Source: Clarkia xantiana subsp. parviflora
Taxonomy: Eukaryota > Streptophyta > Magnoliopsida > Myrtales > Onagraceae
NCBI GenBank assembly: GCA_036873135.1
Contig: JAPTYO010000008.1
Span: 39,564,819 to 39,628,818 of the forward strand
Direction: 5' to 3'
Length of the DNA stretch: 64,000 nucleotides
In this document: in pieces, positions 23,188-35,574 of the stretch
How the letters are laid out: every line of letters begins with the position of its first letter
How positions within the stretch are numbered: position 1 is the stretch's first letter
Program-made: the position numbers and the translations under genes
The notes under the pieces: generated by a model
The model's database searches: none
Seen by the model: the letters and a program-made list of their open reading frames with translations, nothing else
What the model was told of the DNA's origin: nothing

Positions 23188-26100
23188 AGGAAAGTCGTTT
23201 AACCGACTTCATCCTTCTTCGTTTGCAAACATATCTCAGGGATTTAATCCCATCTCCGAACTAAGCATCTTGGGTTTTCACCCTATGCGTTAGTTGATAC
23301 TTTTACAAGGTCGTGGTAGCTTTCCGAAGCCTACTTCGTACCGATGTAAATGGTATCAATAAGTTGGTTCCAAGGGAATGCAAACTAAAATTCAGCACAT
23401 CATCATTCAGACACTTCATCATTAAATTCGTATTTTGAAACGATGTGTTCCGTCTATCGAGGTCCACTTACGCGTAGCGCTATTCACCTTAGTCTTAATC
23501 CTAGGTTGAATCGTTTCATTTATGAATTTAATTCAATTTAATCTAATCGGTTTCGCACATGATCAACATTACAGATCATTTCATTCAATGGAGTACTAAC
23601 AATTAAGAAATACTAAATCTTTCGATCTTGCTACGCAATCGATGTGTATGTTCAGTTCAGTTGTCCCGACTGAGATGACAGAGTACGTGAATCGTTTCGT
23701 TTTATTCGACCACTTTTACCTGGCCGAAAATTTGGTTCCAAACCCGTGGGTTTGAATTTTCGTATCAGACCGTCCCCTTTCACCGAGCCGTTAAATTGAT
23801 AAGAAAATTGTGCTTTGAATCGAGCTAAAATTACTTTATTCAATAACTCCGAATCTCGAAATAACCAAAATTTTAGTAATTAAAAAGAACAATGATTGAT
23901 ATATAACAATAGTATGGTTCTTGATCTGAAAACCGCATATTTAATCCATGTTAGTCGTGCATATAGTCGAGAACTTTGAGTTGGACACTATATCTGAGTA
24001 GATTCACGAGTGAATCACATCAGATGATTTGTGTCCGTAAAAAAACATTTCACAGCTTTATACTTACGATATACGAGGCGTACTAGGGATGCACTTTATC
24101 AATGAGGTTTAAACCTCCGTATTATCGTATAGGACCTATACATTCCAGTTCTCTCCTTGCCACGCAGACCATGGTTGACTTCTTTCGAGCTCAGTATGGT
24201 AAGCAGATAAGGTTTCCCTTTCACTGCTGTGGTTACCGCACTTGATCAGGCTCAAGGTATTGAGTCCTTTCAACATCAAACAACCATATACATCCTTTCC
24301 ATGTTGACCTTTCATTGCGAAGGTCTTGAGCGGATTTTACACCAGCGTCCATGGAAAGAGAGAAGACCATCACGTTCAACCGAAATGTTTAGCTTTTTCA
24401 TCCTTGCTTCCACCGAGGCGGATGCAAAGGGATACTAAGCTGCAACATTGCCTGGTTGCAATTGAAGTCTTCTTCAACCCCCTTTTACCAAGGTTGAATG
24501 TATCACCACATATGCGCTCAGATCATCAAAGAACCTACTCTCATGATTGGTGAAACAAATTATTACATTCGTTTCTCATTGTCAAAATCATACAGATTAC
24601 TATGTTCATTTGTAGTTGTCCTCTCCACTTTTCAGAATCGTAGTAGAGAGTTCAACACGTACTCCTTTTATTCATCATGATTCATACCATCAAGATTGCG
24701 AGGAATATCGAATCGCACTAATTCAACCAATTCATACTAACACATTGATGATTATGCAAAAATCAGGGAGACAATAACATTTTGAGAAAGAATTGCATAC
24801 ATCAGATATCTATTAAGATTGAATCCGACAAATAATGATTCCTCAGTCATCTAAACCAACCGACCACCAGTAAACCAATGGAAGATGGCTGTGAAAGAGT
24901 TCACATTACCGTCGTTTACAATCCAATATATCATTCTTTTAAAACGGTTTTAATCGCAAATTTCCGGAACGAGAATTTAAAACAAGCATACCCGATCTTG
25001 GCTTTCCCAAGGCCTTTTGTATTTTGGAATATATTCCGAAGAATTTACCCATGCATATATAATACCAACCATGTAAATTATCATACGCAAGTAACATTCA
25101 TCAAACAAATCACACTCATGCTTACGCGTCATGCGTCTAATGTTCCGAGGAACTCATGCTTACAATAATTCTACTTACAAGTAAATTATGAAATGCAATT
25201 ACATCCTAAACATTCTAGCATACGTGTCAATCATGAAAATTCCACAACATTCATACATATTTGGCGACTAGTTTTCGATTTTAAAATAATTTTAAACATT
25301 AGGTGCTGATTTGCAATTCATGCTTATATTCAATTACGCAACATTCTAGACATAAATCCTAGGCATTTACAACCATCACAGCATGTCTATCCTAGTGCGC
25401 ATTCCATATATTTAACCAGGGCTTCGCTCACAACATGCAATGTCCAGCTAGCTTGACTATGTCAAGACAACATTTCTAATCATGCATTAATATATATAGA
25501 ATAATAAACAATTGCAATTCAGCCCTCTAATTAATCCAGTCCCAAAAACATGTATCTCCGAGATCCATCCCCATAATCGAAACAAGGCATAAAGGTTAGC
25601 TACCATATGAGCACTGTGTAGTCCATTTAGAGGCTAAAAAATATTTGGATTTTAAAACTTGAGCACCCTATTTTAATTGACTTGAATTGGGTTTTGAAAA
25701 ACATTTCGGTTCAGTCAATTTCGGTTCGGTTCGGTTTGGTCCGGTTCAGAAAATCTGGTTCGGTCCGATCCGGCAGATCTGGTTCGGTTCGGTCCGTCAA
25801 ATCCGGTTCGGTTTGGTCCGGTTTTAAATAATATAGGGTTTGGTTCGGTTCAACACACAAAACCGTTTGGTTAGATCCATTTAATTACCTCGGTTCGACC
25901 CGATCCGATTAGGCCGAACCGATTGAGAAAACCCGATTCGATTTAAATCCGTCACAGTTTAATATATTGGACCGGCCCAATAATTAAAATTTTAAAGGTT
26001 GGGCCGAAATGTTTACTTGTGGCCTAAGTAGAGTTTTAAAGTCCAAAAAATAATTAACTTAACCACCAAGTAACATTAATTATATAAAATAATTTCCAAT

Positions 26101-26808
26101 ATTAAATATATATATATTTCGGCCAAATCAAGACATATATATATTTATTGTCAAGATTCTATCTATAAGATTAAATCAATCAACAATATATATATAAATT
26201 CGGCTACAACAATATATATGTATATTTAATGTCAATATCTTTAAATAGGGTAACAAATATACTGACAATATATTTTCTCAATCTTTTAGGCAATAAAATC
26301 TATGAACAATATCTTTAACCCTATTAAATATTTAGATATATTGATAGTGATATATATTTCTATATATTTATGTGAATCTATCATTATATTTCTAATTATA
26401 GATATATTGTTACCTTAATTAAAAATTAAAATAAGGTAAACAATATTCTAATGTGTGTGTGCCGAAATTTACTTACTTGGTGACCAAGAAATTAAAAAAA
26501 AAATTGCCTTGAAAAATCATTAAAATTTTCGGCACAAACACCAAATTAGGAACAAGTGGTCAAATTTCAAGATCAAATTTTAATAAGATCTACAATCAAA
26601 TGTTTGATTTTGATAAATATTACTCTTTTCTTGAAGATCATGAACATCAAATTAACCAAGAACATCATGAAAATTTCGGTTTCGCCAAGAACCCTAAAAA
26701 TCGAAAATTTTAAAATTTTCTTTTTTTATAATTTCAGATTTCATATTTAAATTTCAAGAACATCAATTAATCAAAATCATGAACTCCTAACACAGACTCT
26801 GATACCAC

Positions 26809-27410
26809 TGTTAAATTACGGGGAGTAATCACTACGGATACTTAAACAAGGTACATGCTAGTAACTGGAATTACGCAGCGGAAGTTTCACACATACCTTT
26901 AAGGTGATCCGTAGACCCAAGATCTTCTCAGGAGGGAGTTCACGATCCTTCGGTCGGGACCCGTAGAGGTTTTTGTTAGAGAAATCCTACGTGATGCAAG
27001 CTCCATAGCAAAGCCTCTGATCGATTCTTAGCACGGGGACAGATCTCTGGAGAGTTTGCTCGAAGGCAATTTGGCACACCCTTAGTGAAGGGTTATGGTT
27101 CGACCGAACTAGGGTTTATGGGGGGAGACTTTTTCTCTCTAAAACAATCTAATGAGGGAATTGTGATTAACCCTAAAAATCACCTAACACCTCTTATTTA
27201 TAGGAGGAGTAAAGTGGACAAAAGTCCACTTTACCCCACCTATGGTTTCAGCCGGCCTATGTATTTGGGGAGGCCCAATTTTGGGCCTCCCATGTAAATT
27301 GAGATTTGGGTCTAGCCCAATTACCCTAATGTGACATTTACCCAAGTTCATTAGGTAAACCATACATATTATGGGCTACCAATTACGGCGCCCATTACCA
27401 TATGCTTACA
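26809..27410 (-). repeat. Copia copy B 5' LTR
   Basis: A 602-bp unit, ends TGTTAAATTA and GCTTACA. A primer site CTCTGATACCA (plus strand) precedes it at 26797-26807. Confidence 0.92.
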
Positions 27411-28458
27411 TTACATGCCCATTGATAAATACCTATACGCCCTAGTGATAGCGGCAAGAAAGCTGAGGCGATACTTCCATGCACATGAGATAACACTACT
27501 CACAAACCAACCCTTGAAGTACTTCCTCCAAAATCCGGATGCGGCAGAAAGATTAACCAAATGGGCCGTAGAACTCAGCGAATTCAGATTCAACTTCGAA
27601 CCAAGAACAGCCGTCAAAGGACAGGCACTAGCAGAGTTCACAGGCATCGAACAAGAAGAAGATAAAGAGCAAACAAAAGGGTCCGGAGAAACCTCCACAT
27701 CCATACCAGATCCCAACAATGTATGGGACATGTACACCGACGGATGCTCAAACAATACAGGATCGGGGGCAGGATTGCTACTAATACCACCAGACAAGAT
27801 GGCAACTTTGCGTTACACACTGGCACTAACCTTCAGAGCAACCAACAATGAGGCGGAATATGAAGCTCTGATCACAGGGTTGAGAATAGCATGAGGAATA
27901 GGTGTGAAACATTTGAGGGCAAAATGCGACTCACAACTAGTCGTCAATCAGGTAAAGGGAGACTATGAGGCCAAATCAGAAACAATGCAGAAGTACCTGC
28001 AACAAGCTAAAAATTTGCTCACAAGTTTTGACACCTTCGAGATCACCGCAATACCAAGGGAGGAAAACAAAGAGGCCGCCGAGTTGAGCAAATTTGCCCA
28101 AGGCAATAAGGAACCAAGAGAGGTACACTTCCTAGAGCAAAAGCTTTTTTCCGTAATAGACAGCATGGAGGTACTGGCAATAGACCCCGAGACCACTTGG
28201 ATGACACCAATCCATAAATATATATCCAATGGGACGCTGCCGGAGGACACAACAGAGGCAACCAAGATCCAGAGGCTAGCAATCAATTGCGCAATAGTGG
28301 ATGGAAACCTGTATAAAAAATGCTATTCCACCCCATATCTGAAATGCATTGCACATCTGGAAACGGACAGGGTCCTGAGGGAATTCCATGAAGGCAATGC
28401 AGCTTGCCATGAAAGGGAAAAATCATTGATACGAAAGGCATTAAGCCTGGGATACTAG
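27411..28458 (+). pseudogene. Tat RNase H end and second (archaeal-type) RNase H
   Basis: Continues pol after copia copy B. The end of the first RNase H reads DKYLYALVIAARKLRRYF. A linker follows, then a second RNase H with YTDGCSNNTGSGAG, NNEAEYEALITGL and KCDSQLVVNQV, which supply the acidic residues. Dual RNase H is typical of the Tat lineage. The frame has a TGA at 27892-27894 and closes with TAG at 28456-28458 just as the integrase zinc-binding region begins. Confidence 0.88.
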
Positions 28459-28467
28459 TGGGCGACA

Positions 28468-29413
28468 ATGAACAGGGAGGCAAAAGAAAAGGTCCAAGCA
28501 TGCGACTCATGTCAAAGATACTCCAGAAACATACTAGCACCAGTAGCAGAATTGACAAGCATCACAAGTGCATGGCCATTTGCAGAATGGGGAATTGATA
28601 TAGTCGGACCTTTCCCAAAGGTGACGGGACAAAGAACTTGCATCCTCGTAGCAATAGATTACTTTTCAAAATGGATAGAAGCAAAAACATTGGCAAGGAC
28701 AACAGAAGCACAAATCATCAAATTAATAAAGGCACGCATTATCTCAAAAGCCTTGATAAGCGATAATGGACCGCAATTCAAAGGTAAAAATTGGCCTACC
28801 TCCTTGAGCAATTAGGTATTGACCATCGTTTTCCTTCAGTCAAGCACGCGCAAACAAATGTCCAGGTTGAATCAACCAACAAAATAGTATTGGATGGGCT
28901 AAAGAAAAGAGTCCATGCCCTGGGGGGGCAATGGGTTGAAGAACTTGAAAATGTCTTATGGTCTGTAAGAACGACACCTAAGAAAACAACGGGAGAAACC
29001 CCCTTCAACTTGGTATATGGGAGCGAGGCAGTGGCACCCGTTGAAATAGCAGTAGCGTCCTACAGGATGACACACTTCGATGAAAAAACAAACGATGACG
29101 CAAGACACCTAGAGCTGGACTTAGCAGACGAAAAACGATGGCATTCGAAAGAAATACAAGCAAGAATGCGCCTCGCAACGACGCGTTACTACAACCGCCG
29201 AGTAAGGGCACGACAATTCTACGTAGGAGAAATGGTCCTCAGGAGAAACGAATTCTCTCACCTCGACTGGGTAAACAAGCTGTCTCCAAAATGGGAAGGC
29301 CATACAAGATAGAATCGATCCCAACAATAAATGCGTACCGCCTAGAGGACGAGGAAGGCAGAATCTCCGCAAACACATTCAGCGGGGGACACCTAAAGAA
29401 ATACTACTCATAA
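28468..29413 (+). pseudogene. Tat integrase
   Basis: The zinc-binding end CDSCQRY and core motifs GIDIVGPFP, ISDNGPQFKG and, after a frameshift near 28790-28800, QTNVQVESTNK supply the D, D and E catalytic positions. A C-terminal part ends with SPKWEGH in one frame and continues in another to the stop at 29411-29413. Two frameshifts therefore split the gene. Codon use and quality match the rest of pol. Confidence 0.88.
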
Positions 29414-30166
29414 GACGGGTGGTTGAAAGGTTTTGCGATATCCCTTTTTCTTGTAGAAAATATTTGATACATGCCCATTTAGAAAGACATACAACCTGCA
29501 CTACATACTTATAAGAATCGGTTCATTGGTACTTCACACCTTATAGCATAGAAATTCTAACATGTTGAAAAAGCAAGTGTTTCATAAAGTGTAAAGGGAC
29601 AGCTTGAAGCCAACGTACCCCGGGGGAAGAACATCCAATGGTGGCCACCCTCCTACAGAAAGGGTTTAATAGCCTTCACCATACTTTGGACTGATCACAT
29701 ATGAGGGCATGATAACACCATGGACGACGCATCTATCGTGGATAAGAAACCACACAGCGTGATCGGACCTTTAATATACGTCTAATTTGGATAAGAAACC
29801 AAATAACGCGAATACCTCGGGTCGTACGCCGAGTAAAATGCTTTTGCATTAAAAAACACCATTGACATAATATGCCAAGAGGTGTGAAGTCTCAAATACA
29901 AGAGACTAAAACCGGAACACCTATAACGGTGATATATGGGTAGCCATGTCTTATTGACATTCGAGCTATTCCATTAAAGTCATATGCACTTAATAACGAC
30001 TCATACGGCACTTTACTAAGCTGAAACCATACTCGTGCCATGTAAGTACATACATAGTATTAGAGTAACTATAGGGATACAAATAAAAGAAAACGAGTTT
30101 GGTCTTAATGCCAAACCAAGACCCTAAGCAATATAAGCTTGGGTAATAAAGTACTACAAATAATCA
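29414..30166 (+). other. Tat non-coding spacer after pol
   Basis: No gene on either strand. AT-moderate sequence with short repeated phrases such as GGATAAGAAACCA (near 29739 and 29788). It separates the sense pol from the antisense ORF that faces it. Confidence 0.6.
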
Positions 30167-32623
30167 CTATTTAAAGCGACATACAGGGATACGAATGCCC
30201 TTACAGTTAGGAAATACCAAAAGAAAAACTAAGTGCAAAGAATACAATGTTACACAACAAACGGGCAATGCCCTATACATAGCAACACAAACAGCAAAAA
30301 GGAGTACCAAACACACACCCCCTAGGAACCACCATAGGAGGACAAGGCCACTCGCCCACCCAATAGCTAGGGGAGTCCAAGGCAGGGGAAGCTTATGGAG
30401 GGATAGTAGGAGTTGGGACCCATCTCTACCTGGTATGGTAGCATCCTCATCAAATAACGTACCAACTTCATAACAAGAAAACCCCGCAAGGCCATCAAGA
30501 GACCCAAAATCAAATGATGGATCAACACCACGTATCTTGAAAGCAAGATCTTCACCAATATCAAAAAGCATTTCGGTACACTTCCCCACAGCATCAGCAT
30601 GAAATACGGGTGACAACTTGTAATCAGCAAGACCTTAGGCAACCCTCTCCGCGATAATAGAAGAAAATTCAACCTCAACGACCTTATCTTCAACAACCGC
30701 ATGACCTACACCCTCACCCCGAAGGCGTTCAACCTCTTTTTCCAAAATTTCCACCCGTTTTTCGGAAAGGGAATAAAGGGAGTCACAACGCTCCAATTCA
30801 ACATTCAGCTGACACAGAGCCTCCTCATACTTCCCTAAGACAGCTTGATGAACCTCCACCTTCTCAACAAGCTCAACAACGAAGGAGGATGTTCACCATG
30901 TCAGCCACACACTGAAAGAAAAGAGAGAAACCAAGTCATAAAAGCGCAACATATACAAAACAAAGGATGCAAACACCTACAGGGCAAACTGAGACAACGC
31001 CTCTCTAACATAAGTATTCGCCGCAAAGTGACAATCGGGGACCAATCGGCGATCGGAGGGTCCGACGAAAGCATTCAGCATACGCACACCAACTTCAGGA
31101 GTGCGAAGAGTAGAATGGCGATCAAAGCGATAGCGTGCAAAGGGTTTCCACTCCGTACCCTTGATATCACCCTCCAGAGGACGAACGAGATCGTCACGAG
31201 AAATCAGGGGAGGACACACACAACCTGCATATTCATAAATATATAAATAGCCCTAACCGTATAAGACACACAGGGAACAGGACATACCTTCAAAAGGCAC
31301 CTCCAAATCCGGGACAGAAGATTGCAAAACACTATCAACGGTAGGCCCCTTACCATCAGTAGTGGCCACTTTACCTGGGCAATAAAAACAACCACGGGAT
31401 AAGGCTTCAAGTCATAGTACAAAGAAGAAAAGAACAACGGATAAACGCCACACATGGGATGAGAAGAAGAATATATACCGGATACTTCAAAGCGCTTCAA
31501 AGCCCTAGACCCTAGAGGAGCTCGGATGGCAGATCCCCGAAGCCCTTTTCCTCTAGAGGAAGATGGGGCACCTTGGGTAGAGTCACCTACCTGTAGACGG
31601 GAGGCTTTTTCAACAAACCAATCTGCAAGAAGAACAACAAGAAACATATAAAGATGAAGACCAACAAATGCCTACCAAAGCGGATGTCTATAGAATTCCT
31701 ACATCATGGAGATCCGACTCCGTAAGAGCACCCACGGTTTTATAAATACGATACTTATGAGAGGCATATATAGCCCCAACCACCTTCTTATCTTCGAGAG
31801 TAAGCTCGGAAAAATCTACGACGGGGTCATTAACGGAACAAGGATTGGCAAGCCAAGGAAGAGGGATAGCCTTAACAAATAGGTAATAGTTCCTCCACTT
31901 ATAGCTCAAATCATCAGCAAGGCTAACAAAACGAAGATGAGGATCCCAAACAAACTCACCCAACCCGGCGGAATAAGACCGCAGAGGCGAAGGAAAGAGA
32001 ACAACAAAGCCAAACATCCGAGTCACTTGATGATATAGGAGCCTAAAGAAACAACGGAAAAGAACAAGGGAATAGGACCACCCTTGACGATGACATAACA
32101 CTCTAAAACCAACCCAAACACGGACACCATGCGGGGATAAATCGAGAGGAGAAATGCCAAAGAAGCAACTTAGTTCCATCAAATCTGAACAACAAGGGAA
32201 ACGCAAGCCACTACGGACCTGGGCGGTATACAATGCCGCCATGCCAGGAGAAGGAGGGGTAACATCTCCCATCTCATAACCCACATAGTTATTAAAAGGA
32301 TAAACAGTCCCTTCCGAAAAACCCAAGCCGGCCAAGTCAGCATGAATTCGATAAGTCTTCATACGAAGAAAGTTACCCAAATACCGATAACCTAGACGCT
32401 CAACGTAGCTAGAAGACTCTGAATCAGTGGATGCCAGAATGTCGGACATCTGCCCTCCCCCGAATTCCGAATTAAAGGAGGTCTCGGCACCCGACCAGGC
32501 TTCAGACGAAAACTGCAAAACAATCTCTAATAGGTTACCTAGCTCAGTCTCGGACAGGGGCACTAGCTCAGAAACTGATTCCGACGTAGCCGAAGACTCC
32601 CAACACAAGAGCCCGACACCCAT
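30167..32623 (-). pseudogene. Antisense ORF (aORF) of the Tat element
   Basis: Runs opposite to pol and ends facing it. The first part, 31688-32623, is open for 311 codons: an acidic, serine-rich start, then a hydrophobic and aromatic region with LMELSCFFGISPLDLSP, VWVGFRVLCHRQG and YKWRNYYLFVKA. Further pieces follow at 31204-31647 and 30977-31219, probably spliced exons. A coiled coil with LEKEVERLRGE lies at 30635-30859. After one in-frame stop (30635-30637) a tail to 30167 reads KLSPVFHADAVGKC and IRGVDPSFDFGS. Antisense ORFs here are known for Tat elements (Grande gene23 type), with no agreed function. The long open first exon suggests more recent constraint than pol. Confidence 0.65.
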
Positions 32624-32659
32624 AAGTGAGCGGGAACTCTAACAAAATGATCCCAATAT

Positions 32660-34126
32660 AAGGGATACTTACCCATAATAAACAGTAATAGCTCCAAGAT
32701 ACTAACGAATAGGATCCCAAGTAGATATGAGAAACTCAGGGACAAGTGCAACTCAATCAACCTACAACACAAAACAAACAAGGATTGTCACTATATAACA
32801 TTTACGCCCCCTCCCGACAAGGTTCGATAAGCCAGGCCTCACAAGTCGGCCAACAGGGGGGGCAAGCTACAAAAAATTACCAAAAAACAACGGGATCCAA
32901 CATCTAAAACTCGAGTAACAAGTACATCGCAAACGATATAAGGGCGGCGGAAAGAGACGCCTCCCATATACGCTACCTCCTGCACTAAGAGGGGTTCAAT
33001 TAGTTACCCACTCCTAAAATCCACAAGGGGACCAAGGTATGACTAGCATTCTTGACACACAACACATGTGTATTACAAGCAACTGAAAAGCCTTTTGCCA
33101 TGGCAAATATATATGGGTCACCCCCATGCCAATTAACAATGCGCCCAATAAGGGGGCACAACAACTTCACTAGAAGTGATAAACATAAAGGATATTAAGT
33201 CACACCTAAAATGCTAACTCTCACTTTATAAGGGGAAAACGCGTTCCTTTGATCTTATATTACAGGAAAAACACAACATATGATCAATTCAAACAATAGG
33301 CCAGCTAATCAACATAAGTGGTAACAACAACACCCTTGCTCAAGGAGACAGAGACCTCCAAACTCACAAGACAACATCGACAGATAAAAAAGGTAAAGGA
33401 AAGGGATATCGGACCTTCAAAGTTAAAATGAAGCAACGAAACAAGGAGATAGACCCAAACCTGATCCGGTTCGGAAAAAATGAATCACCAAAAACCACCG
33501 CCGAGCACCGCAACCAACAACCGCCTCGCCAAAACCGGTCAGAGGATACCGGTCGCACCGAACTGGTCCTGTTGAGGAACCAGCCGCCCCTCAGCCCAAA
33601 CCAAATCGAGATTCAAGGCTAGGCCTCGTATGAAACCATATCGGTTTTTCTAAAAGAATAGGGAGGATAACACCAACTCTTACCGTAGAACAATAAGCTT
33701 TTAGGGGAGGAGGAAGAAAATGGAGGCTATGAAAGTGAGAACCATATGCACTGCTTACATAGGAAATGCATTAGGGTTTTTGAGGGGAGGATCAATCTCA
33801 ACCGTCGGTTTTCAAAAACAAGATCCAATGGCTAAAGCTACACCCTCTCCTTCCTTAAGGCACCAAAATAGTCACAATAACATATGCAAGCCACATATCG
33901 ACATAACACAGGGAATACAACCACTTTTCCATAGAAAAAATTTTAACAACACCGCATGAACATGGGCACATGCACAAAAGTTCAATTTTGTCTATACTTA
34001 TGATTTTCATATAGATAAAAAAGTCATGGGTTTCACAATCCAATACCCCCAGAAAATAGAAGGAAGGAAGCCAAGTCGCACCAACACGCAGCAAACTCAC
34101 CAAAAACAAGGTACGACATCGCCAGA
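32660..34126 (+). other. Tat 3' non-coding region with candidate polypurine tract
   Basis: No gene. This is the upstream flank of the antisense ORF and the 3' region of the element. A purine run at 33702-33721 (AGGGGAGGAGGAAGAAAA) is the best polypurine candidate, but it is about 400 bp from the LTR start I prefer (34127), so either the LTR is longer or the tract lies elsewhere. A GC-rich, CCG-containing block at 33490-33610 resembles the block at 16700-16980. Confidence 0.45.
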
Positions 34127-34902
34127 TGTCACGACTCGGGTCCAAATCCAATCAAAGTAGAGTTAAGAAAGGGTTCCACCATTTCTTAACTCGGGGGAAA
34201 ATGATGGATATACACCCTATTGGACCTCATTAAGGCTCATCCAGTTTCCAAACACAATTAAAAGCCAATCCGGCTAATGCCGGACTAGTCCGTCGCAAGA
34301 CGCCGGACTAGTCCGGCACGAGACGTCGGACTAGTAGTCCGGCACGAGACGCCGGCTAGTAGTCTGGCACGAGACGCCGGACTAGTAGTCCAGCACGAGG
34401 TGCCGGACTAGTAGTCCGGCACGAAACGCCGGACTAGTCCGGCGCAAGACACTGGACTAGCCCGGCAAAATAGGGTCGACATATCCCGATAGTCGGCCCC
34501 TTTAGGTCCGGGTAACACCAACAAACACCCGGACATCCACACGATCGAATTACACATCCCCGACCTACGGGTATACCGTTTCTCCCTATCCCCAAAGCGA
34601 ATATTCTGCAGAACCTACCACCCTCCAGCGGGCCCCACGTGGCCAAATCCCAAAACCCTATAAATACCCCCTCACATTCTTCATTCAATGTAACTGATTC
34701 TAAGAGCTCTGACATCTCTCTACTTTATCTCTCTAAAACTGAGTTCTTACTTAAGCATCAGAGAGGGTTTGCCGGAAACCACCCCCTCCGGCGCAATCCT
34801 TCTTGCAGGTTCACGGGAGCATAAGGAGAATGCGAGCACACCGACAGATCAAGACCCCGAAGGCGCACTCTACGGATGAACCTCGACGGGCTTAATCCAA
34901 CA
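34127..34902 (+). repeat. Right (3') LTR of the Tat element
   Basis: Starts TGTCACGACTCGGG (provisional) and ends CCAACA. It shares about 580 bp with the left LTR but has five more palindromic units. TATA-like CTATAAATA lies near 34659. Confidence 0.78.
34279..34450 (+). repeat. Palindromic LTR repeat array, seven copies
   Basis: Seven units of 23-26 bp, each GCCGGACTAGT(AGT)CCGGCACGAGAC with small changes. Each unit is itself an inverted repeat around CTAG. The left LTR has two at the same position. Confidence 0.92.
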
Positions 34903-34984
34903 GTGCCCATTTGCATGTATCCAAGGAGAGGAAGCTAGGATCCGAGAATAAAGAAGCCCACGAAGTAGAATTTCGGGAAGAAGA

Positions 34985-35574
34985 TGTTAGATTACAGGGA
35001 GTAATCACTACAGAAACTTAAACATGGTATGTGCTAGTAATATCAATTACGCATCGGAAAGTTTACACATACCTCAAGAGTAACCGTAGTCCAAGCTGCT
35101 CCAGGGAGTTCGCGATCCTCCGGTCGGATCCCGTAGAAGTCCTTGTAAAAGAAGCCCTACGCGGTATAAGCTCCACAACAAAGCCTTTGGTCGATTATTG
35201 GCACAGGGACAGATCTCTGGAGAGTTTGCTCGAAAGCAATTTGGCAAACCCTTGGTGAAGTACTTGGTGCGGCCGAACCTATAGTTCGGGAGAAGGGTTT
35301 TTCTCTCTAAAACTCTCTTGTGAGGGAATTATGATTAACCCTAAAATTTCCCTAACACCTCGTATTTATAGGAGGATTAAGTGGACAAAGTCCACTTTAC
35401 CCCACCACAAATATTCGGCTGGCCTATGTATTTGGGGAGGCCCAAATTTGGGACTCCCATGTCTATTGGGATTTGGGTCTATCCCAATTACCCTAATGTG
35501 ACAGTTACCCAATTTTATTAGGTAAACTATACATATTATGGGCTACCAATTACGGCGCCCATCACCATATTACA
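34985..35574 (-). repeat. Copia copy C 3' LTR
   Basis: A 590-bp unit, ends TGTTAGATTA and ATATTACA. The minus-strand purine-rich GAGTGAGAGC lies next to it. Confidence 0.9.

Larger units (their letters stand above)
20629..27410 (-). mobile_element. Ty1/copia copy B, inserted in the Tat RNase H region
   Basis: Two LTRs (20629-21228 and 26809-27410) bound an internal region with initiator-Met primer site at 26797-26807. The flanks are TTAGA and TTACA, a 5-bp duplication with one mismatch, and the Tat reading frame matches up across it. Only RNase H and the end of RT remain of pol (about 22310-23187). An internal deletion then joins RT to sequence that corresponds to 39178 in copy C, removing about 1.7 kb. 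The gag place is taken by the same unrecognised segment as in copy A. It is non-autonomous. Confidence 0.9.
18112..34902 (+). mobile_element. Ty3/gypsy retrotransposon, Tat lineage (gag-less, pol broken, with antisense ORF)
   Basis: Order on the plus strand: 5'-truncated LTR, primer site, protease, RT, RNase H, second (archaeal-type) RNase H, integrase, long non-coding stretch with an antisense ORF, right LTR. Two RNase H domains plus an antisense ORF downstream of pol are marks of the Tat lineage. Copia copy B interrupts RNase H at 20629-27410. No gag lies between the LTR and protease. Frameshifts and stops mean it cannot make its own proteins. The left end is fused to a related LTR, so no target duplication can be tested. 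Confidence 0.85.
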
